Assembly (NCBI GenBank): GCA_947652115.1
Contig: OX393565.1
Location: 22,297,298-22,361,297, forward strand
Length of the DNA: 64,000 nucleotides
Direction: 5' to 3'
Source of the DNA: Blastomussa wellsi
Lineage: Eukaryota > Cnidaria > Anthozoa > Scleractinia > Plerogyridae
Of this stretch, positions 1-12,996 are shown piece after piece. Within the stretch, counting starts at the first letter, position 1, and every line of letters begins with the position of its first letter. A model generated the notes under the pieces. It did not search any database, was not told the DNA's origin, and saw nothing but the letters and a program-made list of their open reading frames with translations. The position numbers and the translations under genes are program-made.

Positions 1-3000
1 ACATTTGATGACATACCCAGTTTTTCAAGCATGAGAAGGCGCTCTTTGGAACGGTAAAGCGTGCCAACCGGAAATCTCTTTTCATCCGCTGAGAACAGAG
101 TCGCAGCTGAACTCTCTGGTGATATAAGTTCATTCGGAGTTGCCAAATCCCCCTCATCCGGCCCGCAAGGGATACAACTTTTGGTTGAAAGCAAGGAGTT
201 ATAAAGGGTTAAAAGATCATCTGATTTAGCCCTTGAATGCCCTCGAAGGCACTGGTCTAGCAGGTGACACACAATGGGGTCCCGTAAGTCACAAGGCAAA
301 ATCATAATGTTCGGAAAAAAGATCTCTTCTAGAAACTTCTGCTGCGTCATCGTTTGTTCTTCTATCATCTCAATACACCCCGCCTGTTGAAAGCCCTTTC
401 TTGCAAAGTCTGGCAGTTGTACTACTTTGTAATGAAACATTTCAAGGACTTCTTCGCTTTTTGGAAGTTCTTCTAACTTCGCATCTTGATAAATGCAATG
501 GGTTACTGAAAGCCACTCCTCTCCTTTGCGTATCAGTCGAAGTTCAGATTCGGCGATCTGTTGATAAACACTCTTTAAAAGTGGATCCCAGGCAGATGAT
601 TGAAGTGCCTCTGGATTTGGCCAAAGCGAGAAACTCTCGTATGACGGAATCTTTCCTTGCTGCTGCATACGCATCATGTCTCCTAGAAGCTGAATGTAAG
701 CCTGGCATACTGCATCTTTCATGAGGGCTGTGTTCCAACGCACTTCTAGAGGCTGCCGATCAGCTGTAGTACCTTCCCAGATTCCTCTGCGGTTTGACGT
801 GACTGCAAAGTAGCCGTTCACATGCACTGGCAGCCCAGTTGGTATGCTCAAAGGGAGGAAACAAAAAACTTCGCCAGATACAGCCTTTGGGCTTAAGCAG
901 TCGTCTTTCCCATTGTTGGACGAAATTTTCGCTGCTATTCCCGAAGCAGACAAGAGTCCCTGCTTTTTACCTTCTTCACTTGTTGCCAGCTGGAAGGAGC
1001 CTCCAATTCCAAGGCATGAAGTAATAAGCCAACAGCAGGTTTCTTGAGGTCCGTCGTAATTCTCACCATAGATCTTTGACACAGATACCAACTGTGCTAG
1101 CTTGGGAGGCGGCTCCCTGGCGCCAAAGATGTCCTGGCCAAGCCCTGTTCTTGTCCACTGTGCACACGACTGGAGAAATGTGGTTTCCAGAGGTTCGTCT
1201 GGTTTAAGTATGTGTTCAGTTTCTTTACACATCTCAAACACGAGTCGCGGATGTCTTGGATCTCTGGAATTCTTCTCCACCTCAAGGAAAGTTACCTTTT
1301 TCACATTCTGTGTAAACAGAAGTAGGCTTGAGGACGATTCTTGAAACGAATGTACAAGAGATTTTATCTCCCGTCTGTTGTAGACCTTTTCGCAGATTTC
1401 TCCTCTCTTTGTTCGGAAGGCAAATCTGAACAGCGTTCCTTGAAAATAAAACTTCTCAGACTTGTTAGTTGTGTCACATCCAAAAAGGCCGTTGTAAGGT
1501 TGAAATTGGTCAGGGAAGCAGAGTAAGCTGGCTGGATTTACCGCCAGATCTATCTTGATTCCAGGCTTTGAGACATCCCGTATGTGTGCTCCAAGGTGTC
1601 TTGTGTGTGGATCAAAGAAAACGATATAATTTCTGCTAATGAAACTTGGAACATCAGTGAAGTGATAAACTGAACTAAAACCAAGTCCGAAGCGGCCGAT
1701 CTTTTCAAGGTCTTCCTTTTTAGTGGCACCAGCCAACTTGGATATATTCTGCAAATCGTCATCTGTAAAAGTTGCGTTGTTGTACACCAACAGGGCAGGA
1801 CCTTGACAATCCTCCATTCCTTGTGACAACAGCCTGTCAGTTGGATGACCACGCCAATCAAGAACAAACTGTACCTCAGTTGCACCAGCGTCGTCTGCAT
1901 TCTGTACCAGCTCTCTAAAAACACCAACTCCTTCCTTGTACTCGCTCAGAATATTTTTAAGCCTGGTGGTAATTGGCTCATGAGGACCTGTTTGTTCGAT
2001 GCCTAGTGCCTCCGCGCACGTGACCCGCGTGCTAATCGGTGGGACACCCAGAAGATCGGCGGTTTTCGTAGATATGGTCTCGTGGATCATGGGGAACTGA
2101 CTTGTGATTGGAAGTTCTGAACCTCCTTTTCTCAACCACGTCGCGTCACAGAACGTGCACTCATTGCATGGGACCAGCTTTAAGGTGTTATCCCAGGTCA
2201 TGACTGGCACAAGGAGACTTTGGCGATGTTCGGAATTCAGTGGCTTTCCATCTGTTACTATCCATTGGAGAATATCGCATGACAATTTCAGGTCATCGGC
2301 TGTATCCCTTTCCAATCCATTGCCTGTGTCGTGTTTGTTCTTTATCACTGCAAGAACACCTAGCAGGTCTGTCTCGTTAAATGTTTCGCGAACGCCACAT
2401 CGTTGGAAGAACGAACGGAGGGCGTGAAAGTCCTTTGGAACTCTATAAAGGTAGGGATTCAAGTCAAATTTGCAGGGTGTCCCAAATGCCATCTTGGACG
2501 GTGATGTAAATCCGTTTCCGTGCCAAACCCACGCAGGAAAGCCGGCATCTTGCACTATCGTGCTGGTGAAAGTAGCATTGGTGGATGCTTCTAGGTAGAT
2601 CTCGTTCAACATTCCTTGAAAATGATACGTTTCGCTCCCACTCATGCTTTTTAATGACACAGAGCATGCAGAGCGAAGCTGTTCCCTTAGATGGTGGACG
2701 GCAGGTGACTTGTTCCAACCGAAAACAGTCTCGAGTGCACGACAGCATGGCTTGGAGACAAGTGGAACCGATGCTCCTGCAAGATTGGCTTTAGACTGGC
2801 TTAGTACGTCAGACGGTTTGAAAAAATGACCTTTCCCTGAAAACCAAGGCATGACACGAGGATAGGAAGAGGGACGATTCGGCATTCGTTGGATCCACCT
2901 CTCTTTCATTAGACCTTGAACCAAGGTCTTGTCTGACTCGAGCAAGTGTGGGTTTGTATTCAGAAATTCTAACAGTGCTGATGCTTTACGTGATGCCGCA

Positions 3001-6000
3001 TCAACGGGAAAATTGCACAATGTTTTTGCAACGTGCAAAATATCCTCTGCATTTGGAAGACTTCTCATGCCAAGTTGTCGAAGAGGCTGGAGCATTTCAT
3101 CTTTCACAAAGTCGTCATGTGGAAACTTGTCGTTTTCGCCTTTAAAAAGTTGTTGCATAATTGGTTGCTGTGGATCGCGAAGATCGCACGGAGTGACCAC
3201 CTTCTTACTCTTTGTAACAACAAAGGACAGCTGTCTAAGTGATGAGCAGAATGAGCTGTCTTGATTGCAGAAAACGTAGTACTGAGTAAGAACCCAGCAC
3301 ATCAGGGTAGAAATTTGCTGATTGCTGTAGAAGCCGCTTCGTATACCACTGAAGACAACGGAAATCAGGAAGCTTGCTGGGGTCATCATTGAGATTCCAA
3401 GCCTCTGCAGAAGAGAAAACGACTGGTGATCCTTAAGCAATATAATTCTGGACGCGTTAGGCACTGGCAAAGAATGAGGTAGTTGGAAACCATTTGGAGA
3501 AACTTTGTGAACTTGACATCCTTCCATTACAGCAATGAACGATGACCCATCGCCTGCGTTAAAAATGGGCAGCGACAACAACAGGTTCCTTTGATCACCA
3601 CTGACATCCGTCGAAGAGAGAAATGTTCGTAGTGCTCGCTTCTCGTCTGGTGAACAATGACAAATTGTCGCAACACACCTGCCTTGGCCAAGCGCACAAA
3701 AAACCTTTAATACGCCCTGGGGACTGGGGGAGGCGATGTACTTGTATAAAGCGTTGTGATGAATATAGGATGGAAGCTTTGTCAGAACGACGAAGCCCAT
3801 TTTTCCAAGCAAAGAGACAATGAGTGGCTGCAAAGATAGACCCTGGTCATGTTGTCTGATAACCAAGCTCGATGTTTTCAGCTTCACAATGCTGCGACTT
3901 CCGCCACATGCGTGAGGAACCAGTGGGAAGTCTTGAAAAGGGGAAAGATCAGTGGCGAACACATTTTGGATCCATTTCCAAACAAACTCCAGCCAGCGTT
4001 CCGGTGGATGCCCATTTCTGCCTGGATACCAAGGGGCCCAGTGTTCCGCTCGTGACCATTCTGGTGGGAGCATCTGTCGCAAAAGCTTAAGCGCAATGTC
4101 TTTATTAAGTTTGACGAGTTGCATGGGATGGACGTTTTGGGGTTTGCTTGCATCAGAAGCAGCCACTGACAAATATTTAAGTGCTGGAGATTGGTCTTTG
4201 TTGTCGAGGAACTTACTGTCCATGTTGTGGAATAGGGAACGCGGATGGGTCGGCGATGTAACGTACACAGCAGCGTTTGGTTCGCGGTTGTACTGAAGTG
4301 CACGAAAATCAGTAAAACTTCCGTCTCCAAGGGGCAGAAGAGGCACACCCTGCATGTCTTTCAGGTTCTTGTCTTGTAGGGCAAACTCAAGCAACTTGAG
4401 CTTCTTCTCCTTTGGCATATTCGCTGCCTTCCAAGACCCCTTCTGCTTCTTTTTCAACACACTTCTCAAGTAGGCAGGGTTGATGTTATTTGGGGTTACT
4501 GATGTATATGTATCCAGTGCGTTCATCACGCTACTTGGAACGATCACAATGGGCTCATTTGCTTGTGTCAATGTTGCTAGAACTGCATATCTAGCTTCAC
4601 TAGTTGTATTTGGGTATTCACCTTTTATTCTGTCGAGGCGTGCCTCATTAAGCGTGATCCACCGGCCACAATTTGCAGGAGTCCAGAAGACGTTCTTGTT
4701 TATTAAAATCGAAAACATTGACCTCAGCATGCCTTTCCAATGTTGCTCTACTTCCTGTAGGTTAGGCCAGGACTTGTAAACCAGCTGAGCCTTATTTGCA
4801 CAATCTTCAGTTTCTTTCAGATCGAGCAACATATGGGCGTAAGCTTGACTTGCGACATGTTCAACCAGCGAGACATTCCATTCAGCGGTTGGATCATCCT
4901 GGCAGTCTAGTCCAGGCCATTTAAGACCACGTCGATTGTCGGTGAGGCCAAAGTAGCCATGAACATGAACTGGAAGACCAGTTTTGGAATCAGCGTCTGG
5001 TGGAAGTGGCAAGAAGCAGAAGATCCTCCCTCCATTCGATGATAGGGATTGACGTTTAGATTCATTCAACGGTGTAGCGAACCCCACCCACGGTAGAAGG
5101 CCCAAGTCTGACGACATGTTTTTAAGATTCAAATCGCGAGCATCGACTTGATGGTAAACGAGCCATTTGTTTTCCACCCTGGTACCGCTTGCATCTAATT
5201 CTTCAACAGCTAAGCGCAAAGAAAGCTGTGTGCTTTGAATTGCTCCTTTGCTTAACCTCGCCACATAAGTCAAAAAGTCTTTCTTCTTTTGGCGAATCTC
5301 TTGTCTGCAGCTGTCATTCAACCGAACAGTAAAGACGCGCTTCTCAACGTTTCTTTCATCAGTTTCAAAGAGGGCTATTTCCTCAATGTTCTTCAAGAAA
5401 AGAAGTATAACAGAGGCTTCTCTCCTCAGTGCTTCGAATAATTTTCGAACTTTCTCCGCGGTGTACGTCTTTTTTGATAAATCTGACGCTGCAGCTCTCA
5501 GTGGGAAGCGAAAGAGAGTCCCATTGTAAAATTGTGTTGATATCTCACAATCCAAGACATCTTCATACGGCATGAACTGGTCTGGGTATTCGCGAAGAAG
5601 TTGGTCCTCGAGAGAAAACCGTTGACCTGTTTCGTTCCTTCCAAAGTGTGTTTCGTGTGGATCAAGGAACACTATAGCGTCTCCACTTACGATGCTTGGA
5701 AGATCTAAATAATTTGATGATAAAGCAATTGCTTAGTACCAAATGTTGTTGTTTTCGGGGGCGGAAAATTAAGGTGGGGGCCCAATAGGGGGGGGGGGGG
5801 GAGCTCCCCTAGATCCGCCCACTGGGCGCGTTTGGTGTTGAGAGTACCGGCAACTAAGTGACAAAAACTTAACATAGCAAGCCAGTTTTCTTCATTATAA
5901 ACACTCAAAAGAACATGAAGGGAGAGAGTGGGACACTCGTAACTGAGGTTGTGGAGTACATCATTTCCACTGAAGCTATCTTTAGACTGGACTACGTAAG

Positions 6001-9000
6001 AATGGAAGTCTGTTCCTCGAAAGGTCCGTATGAAAGCCAATTTTGATCTGATGTTTGGAAGGAAAACAAAATTTCGCTTGTAATGGCGGATCGAGTGGAG
6101 TTTAAACGTTTTCTCGATGGAAACGACGTCAAGGGAAACAAGGGAAATGGTATTTTTCTGAGGTCACTGGAGACTGAGACTTCCGTTTCAGAGTTAATAT
6201 ATAAATACATTTCGTGGAATTGACATACTCCAGCTTAACACCTTAAGGGCTCTCTGTTTCCTCATTTTCTCTTGATACACATTTGTCATAGGAATATGAT
6301 GAAATCCAAGGTGAAACATTCCTATGTAGTCGTATAATGTAAGGATATAATTTGGTTTTATCAACTGGGTTGATAATGTCAATTGGCCACCGTAAAGAGA
6401 TTCAATTGCTGACGTTTTGAGCGTCAGCCCTTCGTCGGAGCGAATCAAGGAATTGTGGGTCGTGTGCTTTTTAAAAACAGAATGATGGAACTTCGCTATT
6501 GGCTGGTGCTTGGTAACGTGAAAACAACGGAATAAATTAGTTGAATGAAAAGCGTTCGTTGATACCGTGAGGATTAAGAGTGCCGATTTGAAAAATAAAT
6601 TTTTGTTCTAGAGTTTTACGGCTTTCCGTGTTTCCTTGGTGACGGGAAAGGCCGCAGACTGCCATACGTTGCTTAGAATGATTTGGGAGATTGAAGTGTC
6701 TCGCGACCGGTTTCGATGCATTTTTGTCGTCTTTCTCTACGTCACGAAGGTGTTCTCGGAATCGGTCGCCAAGTCGTCTCCCTGTTTCGCCGATGTATAA
6801 CTTTTTGCAAAGAGTGCAAGTTACACAGTAAATGGCATTGGCTGAGGTACAGGTGAAATGATCAGTGATTTTGATAGATCGCTTGGGTCCCGATATTTTG
6901 TCAACGTTGTGAATGAAAGGGCATGTTTTGCATCGTGCGCGAGCGCATTTAAAAGTTCCGGGTTGATCACTAGTTTGGAATGCACTTCTGACTAAAAAGT
7001 TACCTGTTTTTGTCGCGTTTAAATGAAATTAATGGAGGTTGCGAAAAGATTCTACCAGTGTCGGGATCATTTTGAAGTAATTTAAAGTTTTTGAGGATGA
7101 TGGATTTAACTGCGTGGTTGTGAGGGTGAATGGGATTCTATCGTTGTTTTCTCTCTGTGACGTTTGTAGTGCTAACTGTCGATCAATTTGTTGGGCGCGA
7201 TGATAGCCCGCTTGAACAACAGAAGCAGGATAGCCGCGTTTGTCGAAGAAATCGCACATTTCCTCTGATTTTAAGGAAAAATCAGAGTCGTCACTACAAA
7301 GACGGCGAAGTCTAAGAAACTGAGAATAAGGAATGGAATTCTTGACATACGATGGATGTGAAGATGAATACAACAAATAACTATGGGAATCTGTGGGTTT
7401 GTAGTGCACACTGGTGCATAAACCGTTGCCTTCGATAGAAACTTTGATATCCAGGAATGCTAAGGAAGTATCGGAAATTTCCCAGGTATATTTAAGGGCA
7501 GGATGAAACGAATTAACAGCGGTTATAAATTGATTGAGATCCTCTCTGGTAGAAGAGGTAGCGCCGATACAGTCGGCAATGTAGCGACGATAGAGTGCAG
7601 GTTTTGGGCCGTTGTATTGATTGAAAAATTGGTGTTCAATGTAGCCTACGAAAAGATTGGCGTAGCTGGGTCCCATTTTGGTACCCATGGCCACGCCATT
7701 GATTTGTTTGTAATAATTGTTCGCGAATGAAAAACTTGTACCTCAGCCAATGCCATCTACTGTATAACTTGCACTCTTTGCAAAAAGTTGTACATCGGCG
7801 AAACAGGGAGACGACTTGGCGACCGATTCCGAGAACACCTTCGTGACGTAGCGAAAGACGACAAAAACGCATCGAAACCGGTCGCGAGACACTTCAATCT
7901 CCCAAATCATTCTAAGCAACATACGCTCCGACTGGAATCCTGTCTTGATCATCGAGACCATGATTTTCCATTTTTTTTTTCATCATGTTGGCAAAAACGT
8001 CAAATATCAAAATCGCTATCAATATCAAAATGTTAAAACAAAAGCACGTTCCAGAAAAAAGGTATCCCGATTTTGTGGATGTGAAACCTTAATCATTTTC
8101 ACAAGGCCTTCAAGGCATTTGCAGCACCCTGTGGTAATTTTAATTATATGTCTTTTTCACAACCTCACCTGTCATATGATAAACGCTGTTAAAGCCTATT
8201 CCAAAACGGCCCACTTTCAGCGGGTCATCCTTCTTGCTGCTTCTCATTAGCTTTTCCAGGTTTTCCCAGTCGCCTTCCTCGAAAAGGGCATTGTTCTGTG
8301 CATATAATGCTGGACCCTGGAACTGAGAAAGACTGGGCACGTACACTGAATCCTTTCCGTAGAAGTCTGGGCGCGAATCAAGAAGGAAAGAAACTTTTGA
8401 TGCCCCGGCGTCATCTGCATTCTGAATAATTTCCTAAAACATACAATCGAGAATTTAATCAGTTGAGCAAAATGCTTTGATCACGACTATAATTAAGCTT
8501 ACTGTTTCTACCCTCATATTTCCAAATTGATGTCCATTTAGTTATCGGTGCGACTCTTCACATTTATACTCCTCTGTTAGTAAACAGACATATTCAATAT
8601 TTGCTGTATATGTTTGGTTATTACTAATCATTGTTTTCACCCTCTTATTTCCAAATTGATGTTCATTCACTTTTCGGCATGACGCCTTACACTTATAATC
8701 CTCTGTTCGAAAACTGAAATATTTAATATTGCTGTCAATCATAAGCTATATATATATTTTACTTCTCCCGAAACGATTTAATAATGTGGAAAAAGCCTAC
8801 AGTTTCACTCTTTAACTTTTACATTGCCTGATCAGAAGTTACATACAACAATCCCAAATCCTTTGAACGCTTAGTTTCAAGAATCTTTTCACTGTGATTC
8901 AAATTCAATACGTTTGGTTTGTTCTGCCCGTCCAAACCGTTCAATACAGCCTCATTGCGAAGTAGCCTACAAAGGTCAATCAAATGTCAAAATATTGCGA

Positions 9001-9252
9001 GTTGAGGAGAAAAAAACATTCATCTATCAGAATTTCTGGTATACCCAGGTAATTGCTAAGTCAATATAATTTGGTTTTACCAACTGGGTTGATAATGTCA
9101 ATTGGCCACCGTAAAGAGATTCAACTGCTGACGTTTCGAGTTTTAGCCCGACGACGGGTAACACTCGAAACGTCAGCAGTTGAATCTCTTTACGGTGGCC
9201 AATTGACATTATCAACACAGTTGATAAAACCAAATTATATTGTTATACTTCT

Positions 9253-9284
<32 letters not shown>

Positions 9285-10971
9285 GTACCCCCTCTATAAT
9301 TGCTAAGTCAGTTTCTTGAAAATAAATCAACGAAGAAAAATTATGCACGGCCATGATAGTGTGAAACACCCCTCTGAGTTTTCGGGAAAAAAAGTCACCG
9401 GGTTGGCTAATTTCCCACTGGGTCACTCGTTTTCTGTTTTATTTTGCTTATTTATTATTAACAAAATACACTGGGTAACACTGAACAGTCACTCGGTAAA
9501 ATCAAAATATTCACTGGGTACTGACGAGACCAAATTTCCGCTGGGTGGGGGAAAATAATCCACTGGGTAGGGTTTCAGTGGGTCTGTTACAGAGGGGTTT
9601 TGTGAAAAGTGCGAATACTTCGCAATGGAGTATATCTTTAAATTTGAAGTATGAATAATCCTAAATAGCACTTGGCCATCCTTTTCAGAAAGGGTTTTTA
9701 ATGCAGAGAAATTGTTTGTAGCTCTGTGAAATGCAGCCGAGCCTTAGGGTAAACTTTCGCCATGAGATGATTCAGATCCCAGAGTCGAAACAAACATTAG
9801 TCATATTACACGAAATCGGTCAGCTCAAGCTCCTATTTGCTGTAAAAGCTCCTCAATGACCTGATCCACCAGGAGAACATGTACAAAGAAAAAAAAAAAC
9901 ATCGAAGTTTTCACAATATTATTGGATAGGGTTTGTCATGTTCACCTTCAAAATTTGGCCTCCATCTGGGTACCGCTCGAGGATGCTTTGTAGAATGTGA
10001 GTCAATGGTGGCCGCTTCTGTCCATACGACCTTCCTGCAATGAGGGAGAAAAACAAATATGGTAAGAAAAAACATTGACCAAAAATAACCGCTCAGGAAA
10101 GCATAGCAAACCTTCGTTTTTAACCAGTAATGGTTCTGTAAATGAAGGTCAGTTGAGTCAGGTTGTCGGTTTGTTAGGCTAACTGTTCTTCCTACTGTTG
10201 GTATGTCGACCCTGAGATGTGTGGTGTTGCCTTTACTATAACTTCTCTCTATGAGTCCAAATGTATGTGACAACGTTTTTACTACTTAATCTTGCTCAGT
10301 TCAAAGTTATTTTTTACAGTTTTGCTAAGTGTCTTCCAAAGCTCTTTTTAGAACCAAATGGAATTTTAATGGTTTGTGATGTAAAACCAGTATCACCTGT
10401 AGTTTATACCTGTAGTTTTTCTATTCATATATATTGTGCGATTAATCTGAAACACCTTTCCCCTTTTTAGTCAGTTTTCCGAAATACATACGACCGAAAA
10501 GGTGCCGAAGATTTTGAGACTAAACGTTGACCAGTATAGAGAAAATGCGAGCACTGAGTTCTGAAGCCGGAAATTGCCGAACAAAAATCAAACTGCATGA
10601 GGTTTGTCAGTAGACCGCATAGTCACAATTTGACATAATTACAAAGCCTCCTCGATCCAAGCTCCCTGTTAACTGGAAGACGTTCAACTTCCTTGCATTT
10701 TGATACTTAATGCATGGTCACAACTAACTGCAACTATATCTTTAGCGACAGAAAACATTCGTGTCTGCTCTGCCTTGCGGAATCTGAAGCTGTGCCTGCT
10801 ACACCGATTGCACAAAAACCACAAATACAAAATGCAGCAGAATGAAATTGTAAGCCAACACATTTATAGCAGCGAATTTTAGACTAATTGTAACTCTAAA
10901 ACGATCCAAAGGTATAAAAAGAAGTAAAACTACCACTACAACATACCTTGAATTCGTGGACGAGCCGCCAT
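1..10971 (-). CDS. SACS: Sacsin-like protein, 5' part (continues beyond left edge)
   Basis: Sacsin is a giant HSP70/HSP90-type co-chaperone in animal cytoplasm. Coding exons, in order of translation, are 10971-10947, 10034-9946, 8433-8169 and 5704-1; all junctions are GT-AG and keep phase. About 2,028 residues are visible; human sacsin has about 4,580. Two HSP90-like ATPase repeats are present: an N-box EIIQNADDAGAS near residue 39 with GRFGIGFNSVYH near 110, and ELVQNADDAGAT near residue 1392 with GRFGLGFSSVYH after it. Each is followed by sacsin-type sequence such as VHVHGYFGLTDNRRG. The spacing of about 1,354 residues fits the sacsin repeat. The start ATG at 10971 is the first Met after an in-frame stop upstream. 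Only about ten residues precede the first repeat, so the ubiquitin-like domain of vertebrate sacsin is absent. The last exon is open to base 1. Whether this is the sacsin orthologue or a sacsin-like paralogue is not decided here. Confidence 0.9.
6344..6446 (-). repeat. Penelope-like element terminal repeat (copy A)
   Basis: This is one of four places in the window with the same terminal sequence (others near 9063, 30822 and 57286). It lies just 3' of the endonuclease remnant on the minus strand, where a Penelope-like pseudo-LTR is expected. Read on the minus strand, 6401-6446 has the layout of a hammerhead ribozyme, but with CCGACGA for CUGANGA and AAAA for GAAA, so this copy is probably inactive. 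Confidence 0.6.
6537..7738 (-). pseudogene. Penelope-like element: reverse transcriptase 3' part plus GIY-YIG endonuclease, broken
   Basis: Reading from 7694 leftwards gives the C-terminal half of a Penelope-like reverse transcriptase (MGTKMGPSYANLF, then YIADCIGA where a YxDD motif is expected, so one catalytic Asp is Ala). A stop at 7029-7031 interrupts it. The same frame then continues with a Cys-rich linker and a GIY-YIG domain (IYCVTC, then LYIGETGRRLGDRFREH) to a stop at 6537-6539. The N-terminal half of the transcriptase is missing and the sequence breaks at about 7738 against an inverted fragment. Penelope-like elements pair this transcriptase with a GIY-YIG nuclease. It is a non-autonomous relic inside a host intron. 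Confidence 0.8.
7739..7925 (+). pseudogene. Inverted GIY-YIG fragment of a Penelope-like element
   Basis: This is the same endonuclease segment as minus-strand 6655-6852, here on the plus strand. It encodes IYCITCTLCKKLYIGETG and continues to NLPNHSKQ before similarity ends. It abuts the truncated end of the minus-strand copy, so the two are arranged tail to tail. The copies differ slightly (for example VAKD against VEKD), so it is not a simple artefactual fold of one sequence. Confidence 0.75.
8510..8745. repeat. Two-unit tandem duplication of about 129 bp
   Basis: Two units start near 8512 and 8640 (CCCTCATATTTCCAAATTG and CCCTCTTATTTCCAAATTG) and stay alignable to their ends with many substitutions. 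They lie in intron 2 of the sacsin-like gene. No function is evident. Confidence 0.6.
9063..9298. repeat. Foldback copy of the Penelope-like terminal repeat (copy B)
   Basis: Positions 9063-9149 and 9150-9242 are near-perfect reverse complements of each other and match copy A. They are followed by about 55 bp (TTATACTTCTCACCGACGCA and on) that also flanks the copy near 30786. It is therefore a defined foldback unit, not a chance hairpin. Confidence 0.7.
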
Positions 10972-12900
10972 TTCATTCGTACATCTTCGGGCTTTTAATA
11001 GTATAAAGTGTGACTCTGCGTTAAATTGATCTCGCTCCGTTCCCTGCAAAAAGAAATCCGAGAAATAAATTTAATACTTCTTTAAGAGCTGAATCGTCAA
11101 AAAGAACGTAGATGGGTACAAATAGGGCCCTTGGATTCATATAAATGAAACGTCGGCTCTGCTGTGCCAGCATTTGAATAAAGCTTCATACATTCGTGAA
11201 ATACAAACGGTAAAGTCAAATCAAAAACTCAGCTCGAAGGTTGTAAAACAGTATTTCTCTATTTGTGCGGAGTACGTATAAATGCATCGTCTATCAATTT
11301 CTTACAACCAGTTAAACAAACTGAGTTCAGAACAAGAAGGCGGTCTGAAGTTCAACATTTATGCCACGAGGTTGAGTTGTACTTTCCCGTCGGTGTTATG
11401 TCGCAAAACTGGCCGGAGAAGAAAGTCGATCCGTTTCAGTACAGTTTTGAGCCTACAGTTTACTGACTCTTACTGAAACCGATGCGAGCTTTGTTCACTT
11501 ATGTTACTGTTGGTGTTTTAATTCTGCCAGGCTATACGATTTTCATCATCTTGGCATTTCATTTTGTGTTTATGCAATAACACTGGTCTGACATTCACGT
11601 TTTCCCCGCCTTTAGAAACAAATGCAACACAAGTCTTTTAAGCCAATTTAAATCATTTGTTTCGATGTGTTATCGTCAAATACCAGAACCACAGAATTTA
11701 AAGTTGCTTGTTAAATTTGAAATTCAACAAACTGATTTGAAACATGTCGCCTAAATATCGACTGATTTTAATATACGGGCTGTAGCATGTCTCGGTCGCT
11801 GGACCTTCGCACACCAAGGATTTTCAAACTTCTTTATGTATTTTGATAGAGAATTCAACCAGACACGTTATTTTTGTTCATCCACCACAGTATTTCGTTG
11901 AAAATATAAATAAGCGGCCTTGGATCTTCGTGCGTTTCGTGAAGATAAGGGTCACTGAAATTCTTTCCTTTTACCTACTGCCTGTTACATTGTTAAGGAA
12001 TTTTAAAGACACTGAATCACTTATTACCCTTCGTATTGTATAAGAACTAGAAGGCGCTTAAAAATACTTACGTAACATTTCGCTCGGCCTTCTCATGGTC
12101 AACCATTAATATTGTCGGCAGGTCATGATTTTTCACCCGATATTTACAGTATTTGGCAGTCAATAAACTCAGATTATAATTACTCAAACAACTTAAGTTT
12201 TGACCATCGATTTCTTTATCGATCTTGTTGATTGTTCAAGCCACCCTGGTTCATCAAGCATTCCACTGTTTCGCTGAACAGATCTGAACTTGTAGCTCAA
12301 TTCATAGAAATGGAAACGTCAGGAATAGTTTCTCAGAAACTGTGTGATAAATAATTCAGCTGCTTGTCATTGGAAGCCATTTTCCTTATAAAAGTACACG
12401 GGGTATCTGTCTTCATCCGACCAGATCACTTCAAAGACAATAAATTTCCATGAATACACGGACATAGACGGCCCAAATTAAGTTTAGTCAGTACTGGATA
12501 CGAAGCAGAATTCGCCTTACGATGTTTAAGCCGGTTGAAAAACAAGAACTTTACACGGCACTAACCTTTTATGTCGTACTGAAATCCATTCGATTCTCCC
12601 AAAAGTATGTTTTTAATGCAGCAAAAATTCATCAAGTTCTTGCCTTCAGCGTTCAAGAACCTCTTCTTTGAAATGTGGGTGGATTCTAAGAAACGGGCAA
12701 GATCTCGACCAATAACATCGCTCTAAACCAATATCAAAAACATGACCGGAAGAAAAATGGATTCCAGGAAAGCGCTAATTCGATTCTTGGAAAGAGCAAT
12801 GCCAACTTCCGCAACGGTCAATTTATGACTGTAGGCTATATGAAATTGACCTTCGCACCACATGATAATCTTTTCAGGCGGAGACAGATGGGACGAGAAT

Positions 12901-12996
12901 GCCCAAAATTTTGCATAAGCATTGTTTCCAGTTTCTCATGGGACTTACAATGGTCCCAAGAGAAAACAGAAACAATGCTTATGCAAAATTTTGGGG
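12901..12996. repeat. Foldback element with 43-bp arms
   Basis: Arms 12901-12943 and 12954-12996 are reverse complements with a few mismatches (left core CCAAAATTTTGCATAAGC). The loop is about 10 bp. Short open frames on both strands here are products of the palindrome. Confidence 0.75.

Larger units (their letters stand above)
5705..8168 (-). other. Intron 3 of the sacsin-like gene, filled with retroelement debris
   Basis: The donor is at 8168 (CAG|GTGAGG on the minus strand) and the acceptor at 5706-5705 (TTTAG). Splicing joins G|AT to give H-M-T-D-L-P, which continues the ATPase fold. The intron holds a broken Penelope-like element, an inverted fragment of it, and a G-rich run near 5780-5800. 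Confidence 0.85.
8434..9945 (-). other. Intron 2 of the sacsin-like gene
   Basis: Donor AAG|GTGAAC at 9945 and acceptor TTTTAG at 8435-8434 bound this intron. It carries the tandem duplication at 8510 and the foldback at 9063. The stretch 9300-9900 is AT-rich with no gene seen. Confidence 0.8.

Noticed and set aside
1550..1927. Minus-strand open frame of 125 codons
   Set aside because: It is a different frame of the sacsin-like exon, whose correct frame gives clear ATPase motifs.
3884..4348. Minus-strand open frame of 154 codons
   Set aside because: Overlaps the sacsin-like exon in another frame and resembles nothing.
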